NCBI RefSeq assembly: GCF_006335015.1
Contig: NZ_VDGT01000008.1
Span: forward strand, 62,001-126,000
Source of the DNA: Streptomyces sedi
GTDB lineage: Bacteria > Actinomycetota > Actinomycetes > Streptomycetales > Streptomycetaceae
DNA length: 64,000 nucleotides
Direction of reading: 5' to 3'
Within the stretch, counting starts at the first letter, position 1, and the number at the start of each line of letters is the position of its first letter. Below, in pieces: positions 52,170 through 62,645 of the stretch. Under the pieces are notes generated by a model, which saw only the letters and a program-made list of their open reading frames with translations, was not told where the DNA came from and did no database searches. A program made the translations under genes and the position numbers.

Positions 52170-52394
52170 GCGGGACAGCCTAGGAAGACGTGGGGGAAAG
52201 GGGCGAACCGCCCTTCCCCGCACGGGGCTTGTGTCTCGTCCGTATAACGGTAAGGTCAGTCCCGCATCGGGGCGGCGAGCCGCTCAGTTTACGGGGTCCG
52301 AGGGATCGCTGGCCGGTTTCCGGTTAACCGCCCCGCTTCCGGTGAGCGTGCTGACACGCTGTCCGACCGGGAGTTGAGTGAGGCGAGGCAGGGC

Positions 52395-53606
52395 ATGACC
52401 GCTATATCGGCCGACGAGGGTGCCACCGTGCAGCATGATCTCGGAAGTGGCGTCCAGCCGTCCCGCGACGCCAAGGCGATCCGGCGCAGCCTGGCGGAGA
52501 TGGCTCCGGTGGCCGACGAGGCGACGTCCTACTTCTACGCGCTGCTCTTCACCTACGGCCCGCATCTGCGCGACATGTTCCCCGCCGCGATGGACGCGCA
52601 ACGCGACCGGATATTCGGCGCGTTGCTCTCCGCCGCCGAGACCATCGACGAGCCGGAGAAGCTGACCAGCTATCTGCGGGACCTCGGCCGGGGCCACCGG
52701 AAGTACGGGGTGCGCGCCGACCAGTACCCGCTGGTCGGCGAGGCGCTGATGTACGCGCTGGAACGGTACGCGCCGCGCAGTTGGGGCCCGGAGACCGAGG
52801 CGGCCTGGGTCCGCGTCTACACGCTGATGTCGCAGACCATGATCGACGCCGCGGACGAGGACGAGTCGGTGGCGCCCCCGTGGTGGGACGCCGAGATCGT
52901 CTCGCACGAGCGCAGGACGCACGACGTCGCCGTCGTCACCGTCCGCCCCGACCAGCCGTACCCCTACCGCGCCGGTCAGTACGCCAGCCTGGAGACCCCC
53001 TGGTGGCCCCGGGTGTGGCGGTCCTACTCGTTCGCCTCGATGCCGCGGTCCGACGGGCTGCTGTCGTTCCATGTGAAGTCCGTGCCGGCCGGCTGGGTCT
53101 CGCGCTCGCTGGTGCACCGTGCGCGGCCCGGCGACGTGCTGCGTCTGGGCGCGCCGGCCGGCTCGATGACGCTGGACCACGCCTCGGACCGCGGGCTGCT
53201 GTGCATGGGCGGCAGCACCGGCATCGCGCCGATCAAGGCGCTGGTCGAGGACGTCGCGGAGCGCGGCCAACGGCGTCAGGTCGAGGTGTTCTTCGGCGCC
53301 AACCGGGACAACGAGCTGTACGACCTGCAGTCCTTCCTCGACCTGGAGCGGCGCCACCCCTGGCTCGCGGTCAGGCCCGTGGTCGCGGAGCGCTCCACCC
53401 TCGGCATGGCGGGGCAGCTCCCCGAGGCCGTGCGAGAGTTGGGCCCCTGGCGGGAGTTCGACGGCTATCTCTCGGGACCGCCGCAGATGATCCGCAAGGG
53501 GGTGGACGCCCTGGTCTCCAGCGGCATCCCCGCCGACCGCATCAGACACGACTTCGTCGGCTCGCTGGTGCGGGTCACCGAGGGGCCGGCCTCGCCCACG
53601 CGGTGA
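52395..53606 (+). CDS. Globin-FAD/NAD(P)H reductase fusion (flavohaemoglobin-like)
   Basis: A 403-residue fusion. The globin domain (about 25-165) has the likely proximal His101 in LGRGHRKYGV and a B10 tyrosine (Tyr48 in YFYALLF). The reductase follows: FAD motif WRSYSFAS and NAD(P)H motif MGGSTGIAPIKAL, with the C-terminal FDGYLSGPPQMI. Such proteins detoxify nitric oxide or transfer electrons. ATG at 52395 follows GAGGCAGG; a TTG at 52374 is an alternative. The 225 bp upstream carry no gene. The PPOX-like gene follows after 71 bp. Confidence 0.88.
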   Translation: MTAISADEGATVQHDLGSGVQPSRDAKAIRRSLAEMAPVADEATSYFYALLFTYGPHLRDMFPAAMDAQRDRIFGALLSAAETIDEPEKLTSYLRDLGRGHRKYGVRADQYPLVGEALMYALERYAPRSWGPETEAAWVRVYTLMSQTMIDAADEDESVAPPWWDAEIVSHERRTHDVAVVTVRPDQPYPYRAGQYASLETPWWPRVWRSYSFASMPRSDGLLSFHVKSVPAGWVSRSLVHRARPGDVLRLGAPAGSMTLDHASDRGLLCMGGSTGIAPIKALVEDVAERGQRRQVEVFFGANRDNELYDLQSFLDLERRHPWLAVRPVVAERSTLGMAGQLPEAVRELGPWREFDGYLSGPPQMIRKGVDALVSSGIPADRIRHDFVGSLVRVTEGPASPTR

Positions 53607-53677
53607 GGCCGCCCACGGCGCCACCGGCGCCGGCCTCCCACCACCGACAACTTCGGCAACCGTAGAAAGTAAGCGCC

Positions 53678-54871
<1,194 letters not shown>

Positions 54872-54922
54872 CGGGCCGAGGAGCGGCCCTTCCGGCGGGG
54901 GCACCGCGCCCGCGTCCACGGA

Positions 54923-55429
54923 TCAGCGGTGGGCGAAGTCAGGGGCGAGGAGGGCGTGGATGCCGGGGATGTTGCGGGCGAGGTAGGCGTTGAGGCTCGG
55001 CGGCACCACGTTGACCGAGTCCAACCCCTCACGGCTGAACGGCAGTCGGACGGTCTCGTAGGTGCCGCGCGGCTCCGTGACCTCGGGGCCGTGGCGCAGG
55101 GACGGGTCCATCGAGACCAGCCGGCAGACGAAGAAGTGCTGCACCTTCAGCCCCGCCGGCCCGTCCTCCCCCTGCTCCGGCACGTGCGGCACGGTGTCGA
55201 CGAACGCCGGTACCACGTCGGTGACGCGGGCGCCCAGCTCCTCGAAGACCTCCCGGTGCAGCGCCGCGACCACGCTCGGGTCGCTCGGCTCGACGCCGCC
55301 GCCGGGGGTGATCCAGTAGGGCGGGCTGCCGGGCCGCACGCGTTTGATCACGATCAGCTCGGGGCCGTCCAGCAGGATGGCCCGTGCGGTGCGTTTGACC
55401 ACGGGTTGTGCCTGGTCCATGGGGTTCAT
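54923..55429 (-). CDS. NUDIX hydrolase
   Basis: A 168-residue protein with the NUDIX motif GGGVEPSDPSVVAALHREVF then EELGA. The catalytic REVFEE core is intact, but the first conserved Glu of GX5EX7REUXEE appears to be Pro. It hydrolyses a nucleoside-diphosphate-linked substrate. ATG at 55429 (MNPMDQAQ) or at 55420. It lies downstream of the PLP enzyme gene, same strand, 48 bp apart. Confidence 0.83.
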   Translation of the reverse strand: MNPMDQAQPVVKRTARAILLDGPELIVIKRVRPGSPPYWITPGGGVEPSDPSVVAALHREVFEELGARVTDVVPAFVDTVPHVPEQGEDGPAGLKVQHFFVCRLVSMDPSLRHGPEVTEPRGTYETVRLPFSREGLDSVNVVPPSLNAYLARNIPGIHALLAPDFAHR

Positions 55430-55477
55430 GTGGCCCGCACGCCGCGCCACGAAACCTCGCGCTGGTCGCCGCCGGGT

Positions 55478-56620
55478 TCAGCCGGCGGCGTCGGCGAGCG
55501 CCCGGCGCACGTCGGCCACCAGGTCCTCGGGGTCCTCGATGCCGAGTGAGAACCGCACGAACCCCTCCGGCACGGCGTCCCCGCCCCAGCGCCCGCGCCG
55601 TTCGGCCGTCGACCTGACCCCGCCGAAGCTGGTGGCGTCGTCGACCAGCCGCAGCGCCGCCAGAAAGCGTTCGGCGTGGGCGCGGTCGGGCAGCGTGAAC
55701 GAGACCACGCAGCCGAAGGAGCGCATCTGCCGCGCGGCCAGCGCGTGGTCGCGGTCCTCCGGCAGCCCCGGGTGGCGCAGCCCGCTGACCTCGGGGCGCT
55801 CGGCCAGCGCGCGCGCCACGGCCAGCGCGTTCTCCGCCTGGCGCGCCACGCGCAGCTGGAGCGTGGCCAGGCCGCGGTGCGCCAGCCAGGCCTCCATGGG
55901 GCCGGGGATGGCGCCCAGCACGGTGCGCCACTGGCGGATCTCCTCGACCAACTCCGGGTCGCGGGAGGCGACATAGCCGAGCAGCACGTCGCCGTGGCCG
56001 TTGAGCGCCTTGGTGCCGCTGGCCACCGACAGGTCGGCGCCCAGCTCCAGCGGGCGCTGGCCGAGCGGGGTGGCGAGGGTGTTGTCGACGGCGACCCACG
56101 TGCCCCGCTCGTGCGCCTCGCGCGCCAGGGCGGCGATGTCGCAGACGTCGAGGCCGGGGTTGGAGGGGGTCTCCAGCCAGAGCAGCCGCACCCGTTCGCC
56201 CCGGTCCCACGCGGCGCGCAGCGCCGTCAGCTGGCCGTCGCCGCCCGTCGGCGCGGTGTGGCAGACGATGCCCCGCTCCTCGGCGCGCCGGCGCAGCTTC
56301 GGCCAGATCTGGTAGCCGTCGGACGGCAGCACCACGGACTCGCCCGCCTTGACCAGGCTGAGGAGGGTGGCGGAGATCGCCGCCATCCCCGAGGGGAAGA
56401 CGAGGGCCTCGGCGCGTTCGCCCGGTGACTCCAGCTCGGCGACGGCTTCCTGGAGCGCGACCCAGGTCGGGTTGGACTCGCGGCCGTAGCCGTAGGGGGC
56501 GACGGAGGGATCGCCCGGCAGATGGAAGTGTGCGGCGAACACCGGCGGGGGAACGGGCGGTTGGTACGCCTCAGCCGCCGGCAGGCCCGCCCGCACGGCC
56601 CGCGTCCCGTCTCCCGTCAT
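55478..56620 (-). CDS. Cys/Met-metabolism PLP enzyme (cystathionine gamma-lyase/synthase-like)
   Basis: A 380-residue fold-type I PLP enzyme. YGYGRESNPTWVALQEAVAE is the N-terminal signature; ALVFPSGMAAISATLLSLVK and LLWLETPSNPGLDVCDIAAL follow. The PLP lysine is in LSVASGTKALNGHGDVLLGY. It acts in transsulfuration or Cys/Met degradation. ATG at 56620; the 168 bp upstream to the phosphatase gene hold no gene. Confidence 0.88.
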   Translation of the reverse strand: MTGDGTRAVRAGLPAAEAYQPPVPPPVFAAHFHLPGDPSVAPYGYGRESNPTWVALQEAVAELESPGERAEALVFPSGMAAISATLLSLVKAGESVVLPSDGYQIWPKLRRRAEERGIVCHTAPTGGDGQLTALRAAWDRGERVRLLWLETPSNPGLDVCDIAALAREAHERGTWVAVDNTLATPLGQRPLELGADLSVASGTKALNGHGDVLLGYVASRDPELVEEIRQWRTVLGAIPGPMEAWLAHRGLATLQLRVARQAENALAVARALAERPEVSGLRHPGLPEDRDHALAARQMRSFGCVVSFTLPDRAHAERFLAALRLVDDATSFGGVRSTAERRGRWGGDAVPEGFVRFSLGIEDPEDLVADVRRALADAAG

Positions 56621-56788
56621 CGCCGCTCTCCCGTCGTGTGTCCGATGTGGCCGGTTATCGCCCCCTAGGCCGCCTCGGCCTGCCGCACGAGTGTACGGCG
56701 GGCCCGTCGACCACCGGCCGGGTCCGCCCCGGCACGGTCGTCGTCCGCGACCCGCCGCTCCGCTGCCGCGCCCCGGGGGGCGCGGGGT

Positions 56789-57298
56789 TCAGCCCACCGC
56801 CCCCGTCCGCTCCCGAACGGTCCTCAGCAGACCCGGCAGGGCGGCCTCGATGATGTCCAGGCACTCGGCGAAGCCCGCGTCGTCCCCGTAGTACGGGTCC
56901 GGTACGTCCAGCGCCTCGCCGGTGGCGGCGTCCGCGCCGTCGTCGCCGAAGGCGCGCAGCAGCCGCACCTTCTCGGCGGTGGCGGCGTCGGGCGCCAGTC
57001 GGCGCAACTCGCTCTCGTGGCCCCGGTCGAGCGCTATGACCAGGTCACACTCGTCGAACCAGGAGGCCTCGAACTGCCGCGCGGTGTGGTCCCCACTGCC
57101 CGCCGGGTATCCGGCGGCGTTCATGGCGGCCACGGCGCGCGGGTCAGCGGGCTCCCCGGCGTGCCAGCCGCCGGTTCCGGCGCTGTCCACCACGATGCCG
57201 GTGTCCAGTCCCTCGTCGACGAGCCGGGCGCGGAGCAGCGCCTCGGCTATCGGGGAGCGGCAGATGTTCCCCGAGCAGACAAAGCAGATGCGATACAT
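56789..57298 (-). CDS. Low-molecular-weight protein tyrosine phosphatase
   Basis: A 169-residue protein with the P-loop C8-x5-R14 (VCSGNICRSP) at the N-terminus and the general acid loop VPDPYYGDDAGF near the C-terminus, both diagnostic. It dephosphorylates protein tyrosines in the cytosol. ATG at 57298; a frame open to 57364 would add residues before the P-loop that the family lacks. Confidence 0.92.
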   Translation of the reverse strand: MYRICFVCSGNICRSPIAEALLRARLVDEGLDTGIVVDSAGTGGWHAGEPADPRAVAAMNAAGYPAGSGDHTARQFEASWFDECDLVIALDRGHESELRRLAPDAATAEKVRLLRAFGDDGADAATGEALDVPDPYYGDDAGFAECLDIIEAALPGLLRTVRERTGAVG

Positions 57299-57330
57299 GT
57301 CGGTCGTTCCTCGGTCCAGTACCGCCGGTT

Positions 57331-57702
57331 TCAGTCGCGATCCAGGATCAGGTTGACCGCCCACGAAACGATGGAGATGATCAAGCCGCCCAGCACCGCC
57401 GAGCCGAAGCCCTCGACCTCGAACTTGTCGCCCGAGATCCAGTCGGTGAGCAGCAGCATCAGAGCGTTGATCACCAGCGTGAACAGGCCGAGGGTCACGA
57501 TCAGCAGGGGCAGGGCGAAGAACTTCACGATGGGCTTGACGACGATGTTCACCACACCGAAGATCAGCGCCACGATGAGCAGCGTCACGGCCTTGCCACC
57601 GGTGCTCTCACCGGGCTCACCGAGAGTGATGTCATTCACCAGCCAGACGGCGGCCGACAGGGCCACGGCGTTGGCGAGCAGCTTCACGAAGATGGTTGTC
57701 AT
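57331..57702 (-). CDS. Phage holin family (PhoL-like/DUF360) membrane protein
   Basis: A 123-residue protein with four hydrophobic segments: LLANAVALSAAVWLVNDITL, VTLLIVALIFGVVNIVV, FFALPLLIVTLGLFTLVINA, then LLGGLIISIVSWAVNL-type end (GSAVLGGLIISIVSWAV). Despite the name the family is widespread in bacterial genomes and not necessarily phage-derived. ATG at 57702; the phosphatase gene follows 32 bp after its stop. Confidence 0.88.
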   Translation of the reverse strand: MTTIFVKLLANAVALSAAVWLVNDITLGEPGESTGGKAVTLLIVALIFGVVNIVVKPIVKFFALPLLIVTLGLFTLVINALMLLLTDWISGDKFEVEGFGSAVLGGLIISIVSWAVNLILDRD

Positions 57703-57761
57703 ACGGGAGATCGTTTCAGATGACTCCCGGTGCGCAAGGGGAACGCAAGGGGAATGAGCAG

Positions 57762-58079
57762 ATGAAGGAGTTCCGGCTCGACAGGCTTGACCTCGAGCGC
57801 GCCGCGCACAACGGTGCCTACCTGCGCTTCCTGCGGGAGCCCCGGATGTCGGCCGGCCTGTACGCGCTGGCGGCCGGGGAGGTGGACAGCCAGCGCCCGC
57901 ACGCCCAGGACGTGATCAACTTCGTGGTCAGCGGTCGCGCCTCGATCACGGTGGGTGAGGAGACGGTCATGGTGGCGCGCGGCAGCGTCGTCTACGTGCC
58001 GGCGGGGCAGCCGGCACGCTTCCACCACATCACCGAGGACCTGCGGGTACTGGTGGTCTTCTCGCCGCCGGAGGGCTGA
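57762..58079 (+). CDS. Cupin-domain protein
   Basis: A 105-residue single cupin: EVDSQRPHAQDVINFVVSGR, ASITVGEETVMVARGSVVYV, PAGQPARFHHITEDLRVLVV. Metal-binding His are at the start of motif 1 and in FHH of motif 2. ATG at 57762 with AAGGGGA upstream; divergent from the holin-family gene. Ligand unknown. Confidence 0.85.
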   Translation: MKEFRLDRLDLERAAHNGAYLRFLREPRMSAGLYALAAGEVDSQRPHAQDVINFVVSGRASITVGEETVMVARGSVVYVPAGQPARFHHITEDLRVLVVFSPPEG

Positions 58080-58267
58080 ACCCGGGCCCGGCCCTCGCCG
58101 CCCGCGGACGCCTTCTCTCAGGGTTCACCTCAGGGGACGGTCAGGGGAGGACGAGGGCCGACGCGACTCCCGGGAGGACGGGGTGCGCGCTTAGCATCGA
58201 GTCATCGAGTTATCACGCTGCCGGGCTCAGGCTCGGCCAACGACACGCGCGAACAGGAGCCCGGGCC

Positions 58268-58477
58268 ATGAAGGAAGTCTTTATGACACTGCCGTGGTGG
58301 GTGCGGTGGATCGCGATCCCCGCCATCGCGCTGGTGGTCTTCGGCGGCCTGCTGCTCACCGTCCTCACCTGGGTGATCGGCCTGATCTTCCGGATACTGC
58401 TCTTCGTCGCCGTGGTGGCCGTACTGATCTTCGTGGTGCGGAAGTTCACCTCTTCCTCCTCCGGCGGGGGTTGGTAG
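58268..58477 (+). CDS. DUF5326 family small membrane protein
   Basis: A 69-residue protein with two hydrophobic segments (WIAIPAIALVVFGGLLLTVL and GLIFRILLFVAVVAVLIFVV) and a SSSSGGGW tail, typical of Streptomyces DUF5326. Function unknown. ATG at 58268. The last 32 bp overlap the convergent YibE/F gene. Confidence 0.8.
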   Translation: MKEVFMTLPWWVRWIAIPAIALVVFGGLLLTVLTWVIGLIFRILLFVAVVAVLIFVVRKFTSSSSGGGW

Positions 58478-59846
58478 CCCGTCGCCGTCCCGGCGGAGCG
58501 CCCCAGCGGCGGCCTGACGGCGTGGGCACCGTTGCCCCGGCCGAAGCGCCGTCGCCCCAGGGGCCGTTGCCGCCGGTCGACCCGACGACCTCGTCCCCGG
58601 CCGGCCCGGCCGGCGGCCGGTCGGCGCTCGCCACGAGCGCCGCGAGCAGCGTCGTCACCGGCACCGAGGCCACCAGGCCGATCGACCCCACCAGGGTCCG
58701 CACGATCTCCTCGGCGACCAGCTCGCTGAACGCCACCGTGGACACCCCGCTGCGGGCGATGCTGAAGAGCAGCAGCAGCGGGAGCGCCGCGCCCGCGTAC
58801 GCCAGCACCAGGGTGTTGACCACCGAGGCGATGTGGTCCCTGCCGATCCGCATCGCCGCCGAGTAGAGCCGCCGCCAACCCGCCGTCGGCGCCGCCTGCT
58901 TCAGCTCCCACACCGCCGAGGTCTGGGTCACCGTCACGTCGTCCAGCACGCCGAGCGAGCCGATCAGGATGCTCGCCAGCAGCAGCCCCTCGATCTGGAT
59001 GCCCGGGTAGAGGCTGTGCACCAGGCCGGTCTGGTCGTCGGTGTTCCCGGTCAGATGCGCCAGCTCGATGAAGAGCGAGCCGAGCAGCCCGATCAGCAGC
59101 AGCGAGACCAGCGTCCCCAGCACGGCGACCGACGTCCGCGCGTTGACCCCGTGGCACAGGTACAACGTCGCCAGCATGATGACGCTGCCGCCGATCACCG
59201 CGACCAGCAGCGGGTTCGAGCCGTGCAGCACCGCGGGCAGGATGAAGAGCGTCAGCACCAGGAAGCTGACCACCAGGCCGACCAGCGCCAGCAGCCCGCG
59301 CATCCGCCCCACCGCCACCACCACGATCGCGAAGATCGCGCCCAGCAGCAGCATCGGCACCTCGCGGTCCACGTCGACGACGCTGTAGCGCAGCTCCTCG
59401 GGGGCCTCGGGCGCGTAGGCGACGACCACCTCCTGGCCGTCGTGGAAGCGCTTGGTCGCGTCGGGCGGAACCACCTCGGTGAACGTGTGCCCCGCGTGCG
59501 GACCGCTGGTCACCTCGACGGTCGCCTGCTCACAGGCCCCGGTGACGCCCTGCTGCACCTGGACGCCCAGATCCTCGCAGGGGTGCTGGGTCAACTCGGT
59601 GACGCGGGCGTCCTCGTGCTGCTGGTCGAAGCCGACGCCCGACCGTTCCTCCTGCTCGGGCGCGCCGCCCGGCCACAGCAGCACCAGACCGGCGAGCATC
59701 ACCACCCCGAACGGCACCAGCACGGCGGCTATCACCCGCCGCAGCCGGTCCGATACCGGCTCCACCGGGCCGTGCTGATGGGTGTGGCCGTGGGGATGGG
59801 CGCGCGGGTCCAGGGGGTCCGCGCCGGGTTCCTGAGGGGAGGTCAC
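58446..59846 (-). CDS. YibE/F family membrane protein
   Basis: A 466-residue protein. The N-terminus is His-rich (RAHPHGHTHQHGPVEP), followed by a membrane segment, an external domain of about 100 residues, then seven or so more membrane segments (LLLGAIFAIVVVAVGRM; ASILIGSLGVLDDVTVTQTS is a family signature). The His-rich start suggests metal binding. The GTG at 59846 (VTSPQEP) fits homologues; TTG at 59864 is an alternative. The basic C-terminus overlaps the DUF5326 gene. Confidence 0.85.
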   Translation of the reverse strand: MTSPQEPGADPLDPRAHPHGHTHQHGPVEPVSDRLRRVIAAVLVPFGVVMLAGLVLLWPGGAPEQEERSGVGFDQQHEDARVTELTQHPCEDLGVQVQQGVTGACEQATVEVTSGPHAGHTFTEVVPPDATKRFHDGQEVVVAYAPEAPEELRYSVVDVDREVPMLLLGAIFAIVVVAVGRMRGLLALVGLVVSFLVLTLFILPAVLHGSNPLLVAVIGGSVIMLATLYLCHGVNARTSVAVLGTLVSLLLIGLLGSLFIELAHLTGNTDDQTGLVHSLYPGIQIEGLLLASILIGSLGVLDDVTVTQTSAVWELKQAAPTAGWRRLYSAAMRIGRDHIASVVNTLVLAYAGAALPLLLLFSIARSGVSTVAFSELVAEEIVRTLVGSIGLVASVPVTTLLAALVASADRPPAGPAGDEVVGSTGGNGPWGDGASAGATVPTPSGRRWGAPPGRRRATNPRRRRKR

Positions 59847-59913
59847 GTTCCGATCATCGCTCAAACACGCCGCCGAACGGTCCCGTCCGGGCGCGGGCCG
59901 TGCCGCCGCCGTG

Positions 59914-60159
59914 TCACCCGGCGCGGCCGGGGTGGAGGACCAGCACCCGCACCGCCGCGTCCTCGATCGCGTAGAGCGCGCGGTAAGGCCCCACCCGCAG
60001 CCTGCGGTAGTCGCCGAACGGGGCGCTGCTCCTGGGGCGCGGCTCGTCGGCCAGGCCGTCGATCGCGTCGAGAAGGGCCCGCAGTCCCGCCGGGTCGTCC
60101 TTGAGGAAGCGGGCGGCGGCGTTCAGTGCCGAGGGCTCGAACTCGACCTCGTGTCTCAC
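59914..60159 (-). CDS. RelE/ParE-type toxin
   Basis: An 81-residue protein matching the RelE toxin fold: VEFEPSALNAAARFLKDDPA, GLADEPRPRSSAPFGDYRRL, RVGPYRALYAIEDAAVRVL. RelE-type toxins cleave mRNA on the ribosome. GTG start overlaps the antitoxin stop by 4 bp, the usual antitoxin-first order on this strand. Confidence 0.87.
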   Translation of the reverse strand: MRHEVEFEPSALNAAARFLKDDPAGLRALLDAIDGLADEPRPRSSAPFGDYRRLRVGPYRALYAIEDAAVRVLVLHPGRAG

Positions 60160-60413
60160 GCGGCGTCGCCCGCGTCGAGCGTCGCCCGCACCTCGGTCAG
60201 GGACTTGCGTCCGCTGGTGTCGCCGCGCGCCTGACGCAGCTCGTACCGCAGCACGGCGATCGAGTCCTCGTAGTCCTCCAGAGCCTGGGGCGAGACGAGC
60301 ACGGCGGCGACATGCCCGTGGTCGGTCAGGGCGATGGGCTCACGCGCGTGGGCGGCCCGCCGTACGAGGTCGCCGAGTTGGGAACGGGCGGCACTGATCG
60401 CGATCTCCGTCAT
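60156..60413 (-). CDS. Phd/YefM-type antitoxin
   Basis: An 85-residue protein with the Phd/YefM N-terminal DNA-binding fold (MTEIAISAARSQLGDLVRRA, PIALTDHGHVAAVLVSPQAL) and a C-terminal helix that should bind the toxin. It likely represses its own promoter. ATG at 60413, upstream of and overlapping the toxin gene, and divergent from thiC. Confidence 0.87.
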   Translation of the reverse strand: MTEIAISAARSQLGDLVRRAAHAREPIALTDHGHVAAVLVSPQALEDYEDSIAVLRYELRQARGDTSGRKSLTEVRATLDAGDAA

Positions 60414-60555
60414 CCCCGCAAATTAGCAGGAATCCGACCGTAGAGATGCCACAAGGTGCATCTTCCGTCATGTTGTGGACCGGGGCCTCTCCGTGGGGAG
60501 GCCCCCTGGCCGGGGGCGGCCCCCGGGGCTTAGCGTGGAGGGGAACGAATCGCAT

Positions 60556-62303
<1,748 letters not shown>

Positions 62304-62645
62304 CCGGGGTCGGGGGAGCGGTCCGCACGGACGGCTCCCCCGACTCGGTATGCAAGTGGCTGCCCGGGAGTCGGGCGGGCCACCTGGGCCGGAGCGGGCG
62401 GGTTCATGTCGGAGAGGTGCCGTGCCGGTGGGGTGCTCGGCTGCCGCCGCCACCGCGAACGGGCCCGGAAGGCCGGCAGACCGGAGAAGCGTCCGCGACG
62501 CCGGACCGCGGAGGCGATCTCGCACGTGGGATCTCGCCCGCGGCTTGACGCGATCATGGACATTGCCCTGCCCCGGGAGGGGCAGTAAGTGCGGGGGCGC
62601 CGCTCCCCGTTCCTCCCGTCGAGCCGAAGGGAATGTCAACCCGCC
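62304..62645. other. Intergenic region after thiC
   Basis: 342 bp. The first part holds the thiC terminator. A short open frame at 62406-62588 encodes a 60-residue Arg-rich peptide without family features; I do not support it as a gene. Nothing else is recognisable. Confidence 0.5.
62311..62342 (+). terminator. Terminator of thiC
   Basis: CGGGGGAGC (62311-62319) pairs with GCTCCCCCG (62334-62342); an inner GTCC/GGAC stem (62321-62332) extends it. It begins 7 bp after the thiC stop. Confidence 0.75.

Noticed and set aside
53076..53090. GTTCCATGTGAAGTC as a possible parS
   Set aside because: It differs from the core in several positions and lies in a conserved coding segment of the globin-reductase.
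60482..60526. Two GC hairpins before the TPP riboswitch
   Set aside because: No gene ends just upstream on the plus strand, so a terminator role is doubtful; could be chance pairing in GC-rich DNA.
62406..62588. A 60-codon Arg-rich frame after thiC
   Set aside because: No family signal and composition typical of non-coding GC-rich DNA; reported only inside the intergenic entry.
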